From positions 1 to 14,141 of the forward strand of contig JAPYSD010000037.1 in NCBI GenBank assembly GCA_029936705.1: 14,141 nt of DNA, in the 5' to 3' direction. The position numbers and the translations under genes were made by a program. Under the pieces are notes generated by a model. It was given only the letters and a program-made list of their open reading frames with translations. It ran no database searches and was not told the origin of the DNA. The DNA comes from Croceicoccus sp. GTDB lineage: Bacteria; Pseudomonadota; Alphaproteobacteria; Sphingomonadales; Sphingomonadaceae. How positions within the stretch are numbered: the stretch's first letter is position 1; each line of letters begins with the position of its first letter. Shown here piece after piece: positions 1 to 9,256 of this stretch.

Positions 1-1
1 C

Positions 2-736
2 ATCTACGGCGACACCTATTACGTCGGCACCTGCGGCATCGCGGCGATCCTGGTCACGTCTGAACAGGGCCATGTTCTGATCGACAGCGGGACCGAGGCG
101 GGGGCCGAGATCGTGCTCGCAAACGTGGAGCGGCTGGGCTTCGATCCGCAGGACGTCGAGGTGCTGCTGACCAGCCACGAGCATTTCGACCATGTCGGCG
201 GCGCGGCGCTGATCAAGGAGCGCACCGGCGCGAAGCTCTATGCCAGCGCGCCCGCCGCCGCCGTGCTGCAAAGCGGGCAGGCAAGCGCCGACGACCCGCA
301 GGCTGGCATGCATGACCCGATGACGCCCGCCGCAGTCGATCGCATCGTCGCGCCCGGCGAAACGGTCGCGGTCGGCCCGCTGCGCCTGACCATGATCGCG
401 ACGCCCGGCCACACGCCGGGAGCGGTCAGCTGGCAATGGCGCTCGTGCGAAGGCGAGGACTGCCGGACCATCGTCTATGCCGACAGCCTCTCGCCCGTCA
501 GTGCGGACGATTACCGCTTTTCGCACCACGCCGCCTATCTTGCCGCCTATCGCGCGGGGCTGGACGACCTCGCCGCGCTGGACTGCGATCTACTGCTCAC
601 TCCGCACCCATCAGCCAGCAAGATGCGCGATCGGCTGGTGCGGGGCGAACTGGCCGAACCCGGTGCCTGCCGCACCTATGCCGCCGGTATCCATGCGCGG
701 CTGGACGAACGGCTTGCCAAGGAAGCCGCACGATGA
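2..736 (+). CDS. subclass B3 metallo-beta-lactamase (5' partial)
   Basis: Zinc hydrolase predicted to open beta-lactam rings in the periplasm. The gene enters from outside the window, so signal peptide and start are missing; 244 codons are visible. Seen: the zinc motif HEHFDH (visible residues 59-64), which supplies His116/His118/Asp120/His121 of the B3 numbering; a third ligand in PGHTPG (His137) and a fourth in TPHPS (His202). The ADSLSP stretch (160-165) matches the B3 Ser221/Ser223 region of L1-type enzymes, and Cys195, seven residues before the last His, with Cys223 matches the B3 disulphide pair. These signs separate it from glyoxalase II and other MBL-fold hydrolases, although activity on drugs is inferred. 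Its stop overlaps the prmA start (ATGA), so the two are probably co-transcribed. No sign of recent transfer: base composition matches its neighbours. Confidence 0.9.
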   Translation: MYGDTYYVGTCGIAAILVTSEQGHVLIDSGTEAGAEIVLANVERLGFDPQDVEVLLTSHEHFDHVGGAALIKERTGAKLYASAPAAAVLQSGQASADDPQAGMHDPMTPAAVDRIVAPGETVAVGPLRLTMIATPGHTPGAVSWQWRSCEGEDCRTIVYADSLSPVSADDYRFSHHAAYLAAYRAGLDDLAALDCDLLLTPHPSASKMRDRLVRGELAEPGACRTYAAGIHARLDERLAKEAAR

Positions 737-1638
737 GCTGGAAGATCACCGCCTACGCCCCGCGCGACGTGGTGCAGGCCGCGCTGGTCGCGCACGAGGA
801 CGTGTGGGACTGGGATCCCGACATGGTCATCGCAGGCAGCGAGATTGCCGAGGACAAACCGCTCGACTGGAAGCTGGAGGCCTGGGTTTCGCGCAAGCCG
901 ACGAAGCGGGACAGGGACGCGGTGGCGGGCCTGTTCGCCTATGGCGCGCCCCCGCTGGAGGTCGAGAAGCTGCCCGATACCGACTGGCTGGTCGCCAGCC
1001 AGAACCTGACGCAGCCGATCCGCGCGGGCCGCTTCCGCGTGCATACCCCCGATTTCCTGCCGGTGGACGAGCCGGGGGTGCGCGACCTGCTGATCCCCGC
1101 CAGCCAGGCGTTCGGCACCGGCCAGCACGAGACGACGGCGGGCTGTCTTGAAATGCTGTCGCTGATGAAGCGCGAGGGCGCGGTCGTGCGCAATATCGCC
1201 GATATCGGCACGGGCACCGGGCTGCTGGCCTTTGCCGCGATGGACATGTGGCCGCGCGCGCTGGCGCTGGCATCCGATATCGACGCGGTCTGCACGCAGG
1301 TCGTCGAACATAATGCGCAGGCGAACGGCTTCGCGATGGGCGGCGGGGCAGGCCAGCTGGTGATGACCGTTGCCGAGGGCTGCACCTCGCCGCTGATCCA
1401 GGCGCGTGCCCCCTATGACCTGGTGATCGCCAACATCCTTGCCGGGCCGCTGATCCAGCTGGCGCCCGACTTCGCCCGGATCTGTGCGCCGGGCGGGCAC
1501 TTGCTGCTGGCGGGGCTGCTCGAAACGCAGGAACGCGCGGTGCGCGGCGCGGCGTTTCGCGCAGGCTTTCGCCTGGCACGGCGCGCGGTGAACGGCGACT
1601 GGTCGATCCTGTGGCTGCGGCGGCGCAGCGCGCGATAA
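733..1638 (+). CDS. prmA: ribosomal protein L11 methyltransferase PrmA
   Basis: SAM-dependent methyltransferase that methylates lysines and the N-terminus of ribosomal protein L11 in the cytoplasm. The 301-residue protein has an N-terminal substrate-recognition domain (about 1-110), the PrmA signature FGTGQHETT (127-135), the SAM-binding motif DIGTGTG (157-163) and the NILAGPL motif (234-240), which corresponds to the family's catalytic N(I/L)L segment. An open frame extends upstream to about 436, but homology starts at MSWKITAYAP, and the ATG at 733 overlaps the beta-lactamase stop by four bases, the usual sign of translational coupling. Length and motif order are normal for the family. The end overlaps the next gene by 28 bases. 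Confidence 0.95.
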   Translation: MSWKITAYAPRDVVQAALVAHEDVWDWDPDMVIAGSEIAEDKPLDWKLEAWVSRKPTKRDRDAVAGLFAYGAPPLEVEKLPDTDWLVASQNLTQPIRAGRFRVHTPDFLPVDEPGVRDLLIPASQAFGTGQHETTAGCLEMLSLMKREGAVVRNIADIGTGTGLLAFAAMDMWPRALALASDIDAVCTQVVEHNAQANGFAMGGGAGQLVMTVAEGCTSPLIQARAPYDLVIANILAGPLIQLAPDFARICAPGGHLLLAGLLETQERAVRGAAFRAGFRLARRAVNGDWSILWLRRRSAR

Positions 1639-2313
1639 GGGTCCTGCGCGCCGCCGCCGGTTGGGCGGCGCTGGCGCTGGGGGCCTATTTCCTGTGCGGC
1701 TGGATCGGCTCGTCCGTCCCGGTCAATCGCGATTTCGTTCAGGCCGATGATGGCATTCAGATTATGGTCGCCACCAATGGCGTCCACACCTCGGTCGTGA
1801 TGCCGGTGCGTGCGGACGGCCTGAACTGGCACCGCGTGTTTCCGCCCTCGGACACGGGCGATCCGGCGCGGCCCTATACGCATGTTGGCATCAGCTGGGG
1901 CCAGCGCGAGGTGTTCCTCGACACGCCGACATGGGCGGATCTGTCGCCGCTGCTGGTGCTGCGCGTCGCCAGCATGGGCGGCGAGGGGCTGATGCATGTC
2001 GAGCGCTGGACCAACCCGCGGCCATCGGCGAACTTCCGCCCTCTGCGCATCAGCCGCACGCAGTATCGCGAATTGGTCCGCGCCCTGCTGCGCGACCTGC
2101 CGCCGCGCGGGCAGCGCCGGTCCTATCCCGGCTATACCGCGCGCGACGTGTTCTACGACGCGCGCGGCACCTATACGCTCTACCTGACGTGCAACGAATG
2201 GACGGGAGAGAGCCTGCGCCGCGCGGGCATCCAGACCGGCGCCTGGACGCCCTTCGACGGCTCGGTGATGAAATGGGTGCCGCCCCCGTTACAGGGCGGC
2301 ACCCGTCCGGCGA

Positions 2314-2330
<17 letters not shown>
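1611..2330 (+). CDS. TIGR02117 / DUF2459 family envelope protein
   Basis: Conserved protein of unknown biochemical role. The 239-residue product has an N-terminal hydrophobic segment (about 16-33), so it is probably anchored in the inner membrane with the rest in the periplasm. Seen landmarks: TNGVHTSVVMP (55-65), SWGQREVFLDTPTW (95-108), GYTARDVFYDARGTY (174-188) and TCNEWTGESL (193-202), the hallmark blocks of this family. The conserved His59 and Cys194 resemble a cysteine-peptidase-like pair, but no activity can be claimed. The GTG at 1611 is the only reasonable start in the frame and lies inside the prmA end; no clear Shine-Dalgarno is seen, so translation may depend on prmA. The last 17 bases overlap the convergent outer-membrane gene, and a terminator hairpin for that gene sits in its final codons. 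Confidence 0.85.
2275..2304 (-). terminator. hairpin terminator of the outer-membrane barrel gene
   Basis: A perfect 11-bp inverted repeat (GGGTGCCGCCC at 2275-2285, complement at 2294-2304) with an 8-nt loop. It starts 9 bases past the stop of the leftward gene ending at 2314. In that direction it is followed by ATTTCATC, a short and imperfect U-tract; in the rightward direction no T run follows. It therefore most likely ends the leftward transcript, although it lies inside the coding sequence of the convergent gene. Confidence 0.6.
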
Positions 2331-3489
<1,159 letters not shown>

Positions 3490-3544
3490 CTCGAATAATC
3501 CTGTCTCTGTGCTTGGAATGGCCGGAGGGATCCGGCCGGGGGCA

Positions 3545-3970
3545 TCAGGCAGGAAGCGGCGGTGCGCGGCTGGGCGGGCGTTCGCGGGCGATCCGCTGAA
3601 GGATCAGCGGCGCGCGGACGGGAATCGCGGCCTGCCCCTCGGGCAGCGGCGGCTGCGGCAACTGGGCGAAGGGCGGTTCCGGCGCATGGCTGGCCAGCGC
3701 GGTAAAGGCGCAGGGCGGCGCGTCATGCGGATCGAAAGCGTCGGTGCTTTCGGGCGCTGCCCCGTGGTGAGCGTGTTGCGCAGCGTGTGTATCGGCGGCT
3801 GCGGAGGGGGCAAAGATCCGGCCCATCGCCGGATCGGTGGGGCAGGGCATCAACACCGATCCCTGCGCCAGATCGGCAGGCATCCATCCCGCGGGCACCA
3901 GCGCGCGCACCGCGAAGGCGAATGCCAGCACGGTCCAGATCAGCCGATGCCTGTGCCGGATTGCGCCCAT
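3545..3970 (-). CDS. DUF2946-type small membrane protein
   Basis: A 141-residue protein with one N-terminal hydrophobic segment (about 9-27) ending in the DUF2946-like RALVPAGWMP block (22-31), followed by MPCP (Cys43), a His-rich stretch (HAAQHAHHG, 62-70), and PPCAF (Cys87), then a Pro-rich tail. The spaced Cys and His resemble a metal-binding arrangement; the family has no established biochemical role and is often found with copper-handling genes. Start: ATG at 3970 is chosen because it places the hydrophobic segment near the N-terminus; an in-frame GTG at 4000 would add ten residues. Neither has a strong Shine-Dalgarno. It follows ligA by 43 bases on the same strand, so readthrough from ligA may express it, and it precedes the Met/His-rich barrel gene. 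Confidence 0.7.
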   Translation of the reverse strand: MGAIRHRHRLIWTVLAFAFAVRALVPAGWMPADLAQGSVLMPCPTDPAMGRIFAPSAAADTHAAQHAHHGAAPESTDAFDPHDAPPCAFTALASHAPEPPFAQLPQPPLPEGQAAIPVRAPLILQRIARERPPSRAPPLPA

Positions 3971-4013
3971 CGCCGCCGCGCCTAGAACGCGGCGGCGCAC
4001 ATCGCAAGCGCTG

Positions 4014-6212
4014 CTAACCCGCGGCGGCGACGATCGCGGCCCAGCCGGCTTCGTCGATCACCTTGATGCCCAGTTCCTCGGCCTTTTTCAGCTTCGACCC
4101 GGCGCCCGGCCCCGCGACCAGCAGGTCGGTCTTGGCGCTGACCGATCCGGCGGCCTTGGCGCCCAGCCGTTCGGCCTGCGCCTTGGCCTCGTCGCGGCTC
4201 ATCGTCTCGAGCTTGCCGGTGAAGACGACGGTCTTGCCCGATACGGGGCTTTCCTTCGTCTCGACCACATAGGGCGGGGGATCGACCACGCCATCCCCCG
4301 GTTTCGCGCCGATCAGGTCGTTCCAGACATCGCGGTTGTGATCCTCGTGGAAGAAATCGGCCAGCGCCTCGCCCACGGCCCAGCCGATGCCGTCCGCGCC
4401 GCCCAGCACGTTCTTCGCCTTGTCGGCCATGCGCGACTTGAACGGGCTGATCGCCTCGGCAGGGCCACGCGGATGCGCTTCGCGGTAATCGAACAGTTCC
4501 TGCGCCTTCCCGGGCAGCAGGCGGATGTCGCCGATGCCCTTCAGCATATCGCGCGCCGTCACCGCGCCGATGTGCCTGATGCCCAGGCCGAACAGCAGCC
4601 GCGCCGCATCGGGTGCGCGCTTGTTTTCCACCGCTGCCAACAGATTGTCGACAGACTTGTCCTGCCATCCCTCCAGCGCGAGTATCTCCGCCCGCCGGTC
4701 CTTCAGCCGGAAGATATCGGCCGGGCTTTCCAGCCAGCCCAGCGCGAAGAACTCGTCGATGGTCTTCTCGCCCAGCCCCTCGATATCCAGCGCGCCGCGG
4801 CTGACGAAATGCTTCAATCGCTCGGTCCGCTGGGCGGGGCAGATCAGCCCGCCGGTGCAGCGTACGTCGACTTCGCCTTCCTCCGCCACCGCTTCGCTGC
4901 CGCATTCGGGGCAATGGCCCGGAAAGGGGAAGGGCGGACGGTCGGCATCGCCGGTCAGGTTCTCCACCACTTGCGGGATCACGTCGCCCGCGCGCTGGAT
5001 GACCACCCGGTCGCCGGGGCGCACGCCCAGCCGCGCGATCTCGTCCCGGTTGTGCAGCGTCACATTGGTGACGGTGACGCCGCCGACCAGCACCGGGGCC
5101 AGTCGGCCCACGGGTGTCAGCTTGCCGGTGCGGCCGACCTGAATGTCGATGGTCTCCAGCACGGTTTCGGCCCGCTCCGCCGGGAACTTGCGCGCCAGGG
5201 CCCAGCGCGGCGCCTTGGCCACGAAGCCCAGCCGCTGCTGCCAGTCCAGCCGGTCGACCTTGTAGACGACGCCGTCGATCTCATAGGGCAGGCCGGGCCG
5301 CCCCTGGGCGATCGCGTGATAGGCGGCGAACATCTCCTCCAGCGAATGGCTCACGCGGAAATCGGGCGAGACGGGCAGGCCCCAGCGCTTGAGCACCTCG
5401 ACCACCTCGTGCTGCGTCGCGCCGGGAACGTCGGTGGCCGCGCCCCATCCGTGCGCCCAGAACCGCAACGGACGCCTGGCGGTAACGCTGGCGTCCTTCT
5501 GGCGCAGCGAACCGGCGGCGGCATTGCGGGGATTGGCGAATTGCCGGACGCTCTCGGGATCGAAACTCTCGCCTTTCGCCTCGGCCTTGGCGCGCGCTTC
5601 TTCCATCAGCGCCTCGTTCAGCGCGGTAAAGGCGGCGCGCTCCATATAGACCTCGCCGCGCACCTCGAATATTTCGGGCACGTCGCCGTCCAGCTGCTGC
5701 GGGATGTCGGGGATATGCGCGACATTGGCGGTCACGTCCTCGCCCACCTGGCCGTCGCCGCGCGTGGCGGCGCGCACCAGCCTGCCGCCCTCGTACCTCA
5801 GCGAGCAGGAGAGCCCGTCGATCTTGTCCTCGGCTGTGACGGCAACCGGCTCGTCCGCGTCCAGCGCCAGGAAACGGCGCACGCGCGCGACGAAATCGGC
5901 CACTTCCTCGTCGTCGAACGCATTGTCGAGGCTCATCATCCGAACCTCGTGGCGAACCTTGGACAGCGGCGAGGCGGCGATGTCGTGCCCCACCTCCTGC
6001 GAGGGACTGTCGGGCCGGACCAGCTGCGGAAACGCCGCCTCCAGCTCGGCGTTGCGGCGCACCAGCGCGTCATATTCGGCGTCTGATATCTCGGGCGCGT
6101 CATCGGCGTGATACAGCCGGTTGTGATGGCGGATCTGGCGCGCCAGCCGCATCAGCTCGTTCGCGGCGTCCGCTTCCGATATGCCGTCCGGCGCTGCTTC
6201 ATCCCGGTTCAC
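4014..6212 (-). CDS. ligA: NAD-dependent DNA ligase LigA
   Basis: Essential enzyme that seals nicks in replication and repair using NAD+. The 732-residue product contains all expected parts: domain Ia (about 13-75, with YHADDAPEISDAEYD), the adenylated lysine in KIDG (Lys130), the nucleotidyltransferase and OB-fold region to about 420, a four-cysteine zinc finger (Cys434, 437, 452, 458), the helix-hairpin-helix region (about 465-610) and a C-terminal BRCT domain (about 652-732). It is slightly longer than the E. coli enzyme. The start is a GTG at 6212: the next in-frame Met (codon 21) would cut into domain Ia, and AAGGG lies about 9 nt upstream of the GTG. It diverges from the DUF2165 gene across 72 bases. 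Confidence 0.97.
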   Translation of the reverse strand: MNRDEAAPDGISEADAANELMRLARQIRHHNRLYHADDAPEISDAEYDALVRRNAELEAAFPQLVRPDSPSQEVGHDIAASPLSKVRHEVRMMSLDNAFDDEEVADFVARVRRFLALDADEPVAVTAEDKIDGLSCSLRYEGGRLVRAATRGDGQVGEDVTANVAHIPDIPQQLDGDVPEIFEVRGEVYMERAAFTALNEALMEEARAKAEAKGESFDPESVRQFANPRNAAAGSLRQKDASVTARRPLRFWAHGWGAATDVPGATQHEVVEVLKRWGLPVSPDFRVSHSLEEMFAAYHAIAQGRPGLPYEIDGVVYKVDRLDWQQRLGFVAKAPRWALARKFPAERAETVLETIDIQVGRTGKLTPVGRLAPVLVGGVTVTNVTLHNRDEIARLGVRPGDRVVIQRAGDVIPQVVENLTGDADRPPFPFPGHCPECGSEAVAEEGEVDVRCTGGLICPAQRTERLKHFVSRGALDIEGLGEKTIDEFFALGWLESPADIFRLKDRRAEILALEGWQDKSVDNLLAAVENKRAPDAARLLFGLGIRHIGAVTARDMLKGIGDIRLLPGKAQELFDYREAHPRGPAEAISPFKSRMADKAKNVLGGADGIGWAVGEALADFFHEDHNRDVWNDLIGAKPGDGVVDPPPYVVETKESPVSGKTVVFTGKLETMSRDEAKAQAERLGAKAAGSVSAKTDLLVAGPGAGSKLKKAEELGIKVIDEAGWAAIVAAAG

Positions 6213-6284
6213 GCGTTTCGCCCTTTCGACCAGCCTGTGTTATCGCCCACGCCCGGGGCGCGGCATTCTGGGGGGACTGTTAGC

Positions 6285-6770
6285 ATGACCGACCGGATTC
6301 TGAAGGCGCTGATCAGCGCAATCGTCGGACTTATCGCGCTGCTCTATCTCGCGCACAACCTGGCGAACGCGGGCGCGGCCTATGAATTCTTCGTCTACAC
6401 CACCAGCCATGCGGACCAGCAGGCCTATCCCGTCACGCTGCTGCCGGTGCCGCCGCCGATCGTGGTGCTCGCCGCGATGGTGCTGGTCTTCACGCTGGAG
6501 GGCGCGGCGGCAGGGCTATGCCTCTATGGCGGCTGGCGACTGCTTGCCCTGCGCCGCGCCGATGCGGGCGCGTTCGAACGCGGCAAGATACCGGCCAAGA
6601 TCGGTCTTGGCTGCGCGATCCTGAACTGGTGGGGCCTGTTCCAGGGGATCGCGGTCGCGGGCTACCAGCTGTGGCAGATGCCCTTGGGCGGAGGACCGGA
6701 TCACGGATCGTGGGTGTTCGGCGCGATCGCGATGCTGTCGCTGATCTACATCAGCCAGCGCGAGCCCTGA
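6285..6770 (+). CDS. DUF2165 family small integral membrane protein
   Basis: A 161-residue inner-membrane protein of unknown function. Four hydrophobic segments are visible (about 7-27, 57-82, 105-127 and 140-157). The layout, with the polar linker ALRRADAGAFERGK between the second and third segments and GYQLWQMP before the last, agrees with the DUF2165 pattern. The open frame continues upstream to 6108 inside ligA, but the ATG at 6285 is preceded by GGGGGA at a suitable distance and starts the hydrophobic domain correctly. It ends four bases before the convergent glutathione transferase gene. Family assignment is from memory of the pattern and could be confirmed by a profile search. Confidence 0.75.
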   Translation: MTDRILKALISAIVGLIALLYLAHNLANAGAAYEFFVYTTSHADQQAYPVTLLPVPPPIVVLAAMVLVFTLEGAAAGLCLYGGWRLLALRRADAGAFERGKIPAKIGLGCAILNWWGLFQGIAVAGYQLWQMPLGGGPDHGSWVFGAIAMLSLIYISQREP

Positions 6771-6774
6771 GAGC

Positions 6775-7476
6775 CTATTCCGCCGCCATCTCGAACGCCT
6801 CGATGCGCCAGTCCTCGTCCTCGGCGCCGGCGATCCATTCCTGCATCCAGTCGTGTTCCCAGACCGCTTCCATGTAGGTCTCGGCGAACTTGGGCACGCC
6901 CACGCCATAGGTCATGAACCGGCTGACCACGGGCGCATAGAAGATGTCGGCCGCCGAATAGCTGCCGAACAGGAAAGGCCCGCCCGATCCGAACCGCGAA
7001 CGCGCCTCGGCCCAGAGCGTCAGGATGCGCACGACATTGCCCTTCGCCTCGTCGCTCGCCGCGATCCCCTCGACCCGGCGGCGCACGTTCATCGGCATTT
7101 CGCGGCGCAGCGGGAGATAGGCGCTGTGCATTTCGGCGACCATCGACCGGCACAGCCCGCGCGCGACCGGGTCTTTGGGCCAGAACCGGCTGCCCAACCC
7201 GGCGGCCTTGCTGGCGTTCAGCGATTCCTCGCGCACCTTGTCGTCGAGATATTCGAGGATCGCGAGGCTGTCCCAGATCACGACCTCGCCGTCCCACAGG
7301 ATCGGCACCTTGCCGCTGGACGGCTGGACATCGGCCCAGTCCTTCTTGGCCTCTTCCCAGTCCTCGCCGCTGATATTGACGGTGATTTCCTCGAACGAGA
7401 GGCCGGACTGCTTGGCGGCAAGCCAGCCCCGCAGCGACCAGCTGGAATAGTTCTTGTTGCCGATGATCAATTTCAT
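6775..7476 (-). CDS. glutathione S-transferase family protein
   Basis: A 233-residue cytosolic protein with the glutathione-transferase fold. The N-terminal thioredoxin-like domain (1-80) starts MKLIIGNKNYSSWSLR; the serine group at 11-14 occupies the position of the catalytic Ser in Ser-type GSTs. GKVPILWDG (55-63) gives the cis-proline that binds the glutathione backbone, and DSLAILEYL (69-77) supplies the Ser that contacts its gamma-glutamyl group. The all-helical C-terminal domain covers about 100-215. Substrate is unknown; detoxification or a maleylacetoacetate-isomerase-like reaction are possibilities. No good Shine-Dalgarno precedes the ATG. A TTTAAT hexamer at 7487-7492 on this strand could be a -10 box giving a nearly leaderless transcript. 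It lies 70 bases after the HTH-DUF4019 gene on the same strand. Confidence 0.88.
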   Translation of the reverse strand: MKLIIGNKNYSSWSLRGWLAAKQSGLSFEEITVNISGEDWEEAKKDWADVQPSSGKVPILWDGEVVIWDSLAILEYLDDKVREESLNASKAAGLGSRFWPKDPVARGLCRSMVAEMHSAYLPLRREMPMNVRRRVEGIAASDEAKGNVVRILTLWAEARSRFGSGGPFLFGSYSAADIFYAPVVSRFMTYGVGVPKFAETYMEAVWEHDWMQEWIAGAEDEDWRIEAFEMAAE

Positions 7477-7546
7477 GGGGTGCGGGATTAAACCTGTGCG
7501 CCGGTTAAGTCGAGCGATCTGATCCAGCGCCCCGATGCGCGGCGAA

Positions 7547-8386
7547 TTACGCGCGCTTGATGAAATAGCCGATCACCGCCCAGCCCGTTTCGTCCCTGGC
7601 CAGCGTCACCGTCTCGATCGTGTCCTGCATGTTTGCAAATTCGGTGCGGAACTGCAGCACGGCGTACTCGCCGGCGGGAGCGCCGGGCAGGTCGCCCGCG
7701 GCATCGGTCGAGACGAGCTGGCGCGAGACGACCGCTCCCAGCGGCTCGCGCACCGGCTGCACCTGCTGCGTCCAGCGGCCCGATGTGATCTGCGAGCGGA
7801 ACAATATGCCCGCCTGCTGCCAGCTTTCCTCCCACCGGCCGCCATCGATCAGCGCCAGCCAGTCGCGCGCGGCGGCGGCGGCGGCTGTCTGGCTTGCGGC
7901 GTCGATTGCCGAAGGGGCCGGGGCGGCACCGGGCGCGGATTCGGTTGGGCTCGCGGGCGGGGCCGTTCCGCCTGCCAGCGATGATAGCGCGGCGACGGCG
8001 ATTAGAAGCGACATGATGATCATTCCTCCTGCAAGCCACACGAGGAGGTGTCCCCTGGTGCGGCGGGTTGTCGGTGGCGATGCTTGTGGCCCATCCGCAT
8101 CCGCCGGTGCGATCCCCAAAACCTTGTGCGCAGGCGTTTCGGGTGTGGGGGCAAGATTTTCGGGTAGGCAGGAAACGGGCGGTTCCCCGTCCATCTGCGC
8201 CCAGCGGCGCGCCGCCTCGCGGCTGCTGGAAACGCCCAGCTTCGCGCGCGCATTGCGCAGCCGGTCGTTCACCGTGTGCACCGACAGGTCGAGCTCTTGC
8301 GCGATCGACTTCGCCTCGTGCCCGGCCAGCAGCAGGCGCAGCGCGTCCTTCTCGCGCTCGGTCAGGGCCGGTCTGTCTGCATTCAT
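7547..8386 (-). CDS. membrane-anchored LuxR-type HTH protein with DUF4019 domain
   Basis: A 279-residue predicted one-component regulator. Residues 5-63 form a LuxR/GerE-type helix-turn-helix (LTEREKDALRLLLAG, then SIAQELDLSVHTVNDRLRNARAKLGV). A Pro-rich linker leads to one transmembrane helix (about 113-138), followed by a low-complexity Ala/Pro stretch and a C-terminal DUF4019 domain (about 167-277) that would lie in the periplasm. The layout is ToxR-like: cytoplasmic DNA-binding head and periplasmic tail with no phosphorylation receiver. The ATG at 8386 is preceded by GGGGGGA at good spacing; upstream open frame to 8650 has no homology. It diverges from the YitT-family gene across 186 bases, which makes that gene or itself a plausible target. 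DUF4019 function is not known. Confidence 0.82.
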   Translation of the reverse strand: MNADRPALTEREKDALRLLLAGHEAKSIAQELDLSVHTVNDRLRNARAKLGVSSSREAARRWAQMDGEPPVSCLPENLAPTPETPAHKVLGIAPADADGPQASPPTTRRTRGHLLVWLAGGMIIMSLLIAVAALSSLAGGTAPPASPTESAPGAAPAPSAIDAASQTAAAAAARDWLALIDGGRWEESWQQAGILFRSQITSGRWTQQVQPVREPLGAVVSRQLVSTDAAGDLPGAPAGEYAVLQFRTEFANMQDTIETVTLARDETGWAVIGYFIKRA

Positions 8387-8572
8387 CCGATTGTTCCCCC
8401 CACGCAGCGGGCCGACCATAGGGCGCAGGTTCCGGCGATTCCAGTGCGCCGCCTGCCGCAATGGGGGCTTGCGCCGCGCCGCCGGATACGCAACAGCCGC
8501 GCCAAGGCCCGCAAGCCAAGAACCGCGGGAGACAAGAGGATGCCTGGCCGTTTCGCTGATCCGAAGGACGCC

Positions 8573-9232
8573 ATGCACCCGCCGACCGATTCCCGATTCT
8601 CCCCGACCGGCAGCGCCGCCCCGCACGCAGGGCAGGACTGCATGCGCCATTCGCTGGCCGAGGATTGCTATGCCATCGTCATCGGCAGCAGCATGATCGC
8701 CTTTGCCGTGGTGCTGCTGAAACAGGCGGGGCTAGTCACGGGCGGCATGGCGGGCGTCGCGCTGCTGGCGTCCTACCTGCTGCCGCTGCCCGCGACGACG
8801 CTGTTCATCGTCATCAACATCCCGTTCTTTTTCCTGGCTGCGTGCGTCATGGGACGGGCCTTCGCGCTCAAGACGCTGCTGGCCAACGCGGCGATCATGG
8901 TGCTGGGCATCGCGGTGCCATGGGGCATCGTGACCGACCGGGTGCAACCCGTGTTCGCCGCGCTGCTGGGCGGCTGGATGGCGGGGCTGGGCATATTGTC
9001 GCTGGCCCGCCACGGCGCGGGCGTGGGCGGATCGGGTATCGTCGCGCTGGCGCTGATGAAGACCAGGGGCTGGAACGCGGGCCGCACGCAGATGATCGGC
9101 GACGCGGTGATCGTCAGTGCATCGCTTGTCACGCTGGACTGGCGGGCGTTCCTGGTCTCGATCCTGTCGGCGCTGGCGATCAATTCGATCCTGATGGTGA
9201 ACCACCGCCCCGGACGCTACGTCGGGCACTAG
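8573..9232 (+). CDS. YitT family membrane protein
   Basis: Integral inner-membrane protein of 219 residues with about five to six hydrophobic segments between residues 33 and 208. LLKQAGLVTGGMAGVALL (48-65), INIPFFFLA (81-89), the Gly-rich GGWMAGLG (133-140) and GAGVGGSGIVALAL (148-161) fit the YitT/DUF161 pattern. Members are annotated as putative transporters; the substrate is not established. The C-terminal cytoplasmic DUF2179 domain of Bacillus-type YitT proteins is absent, as in many proteobacterial members. Start: ATG at 8573 is preceded by AAGGA five bases upstream; ATG at 8540 (11 residues more) or 8642 (23 fewer) are possible, and the first ~24 residues look non-conserved. It is convergent with engB, 24 bases apart. 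Confidence 0.82.
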   Translation: MHPPTDSRFSPTGSAAPHAGQDCMRHSLAEDCYAIVIGSSMIAFAVVLLKQAGLVTGGMAGVALLASYLLPLPATTLFIVINIPFFFLAACVMGRAFALKTLLANAAIMVLGIAVPWGIVTDRVQPVFAALLGGWMAGLGILSLARHGAGVGGSGIVALALMKTRGWNAGRTQMIGDAVIVSASLVTLDWRAFLVSILSALAINSILMVNHRPGRYVGH

Positions 9233-9250
9233 GCCGCGTCCCGGGCGGCC
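9232..9250. terminator. GC hairpin between convergent yitT-like gene and engB
   Basis: Six-bp perfect stem (GGCCGC and GCGGCC) with a 7-nt loop fills most of the 24-base gap between two converging stop codons. No T-run follows on either side, so it may act as a weak bidirectional terminator or only as an RNA 3' end block. Confidence 0.3.
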
Positions 9251-9256
9251 AGCGGA

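Noticed and set aside
3837..6086. Open frame of 749 codons on the plus strand opposite ligA
   Set aside because: It is the antisense shadow of a complete, well-conserved ligA in high-GC DNA; its translation is rich in Arg, His, Gln and Asp with no recognisable domain.
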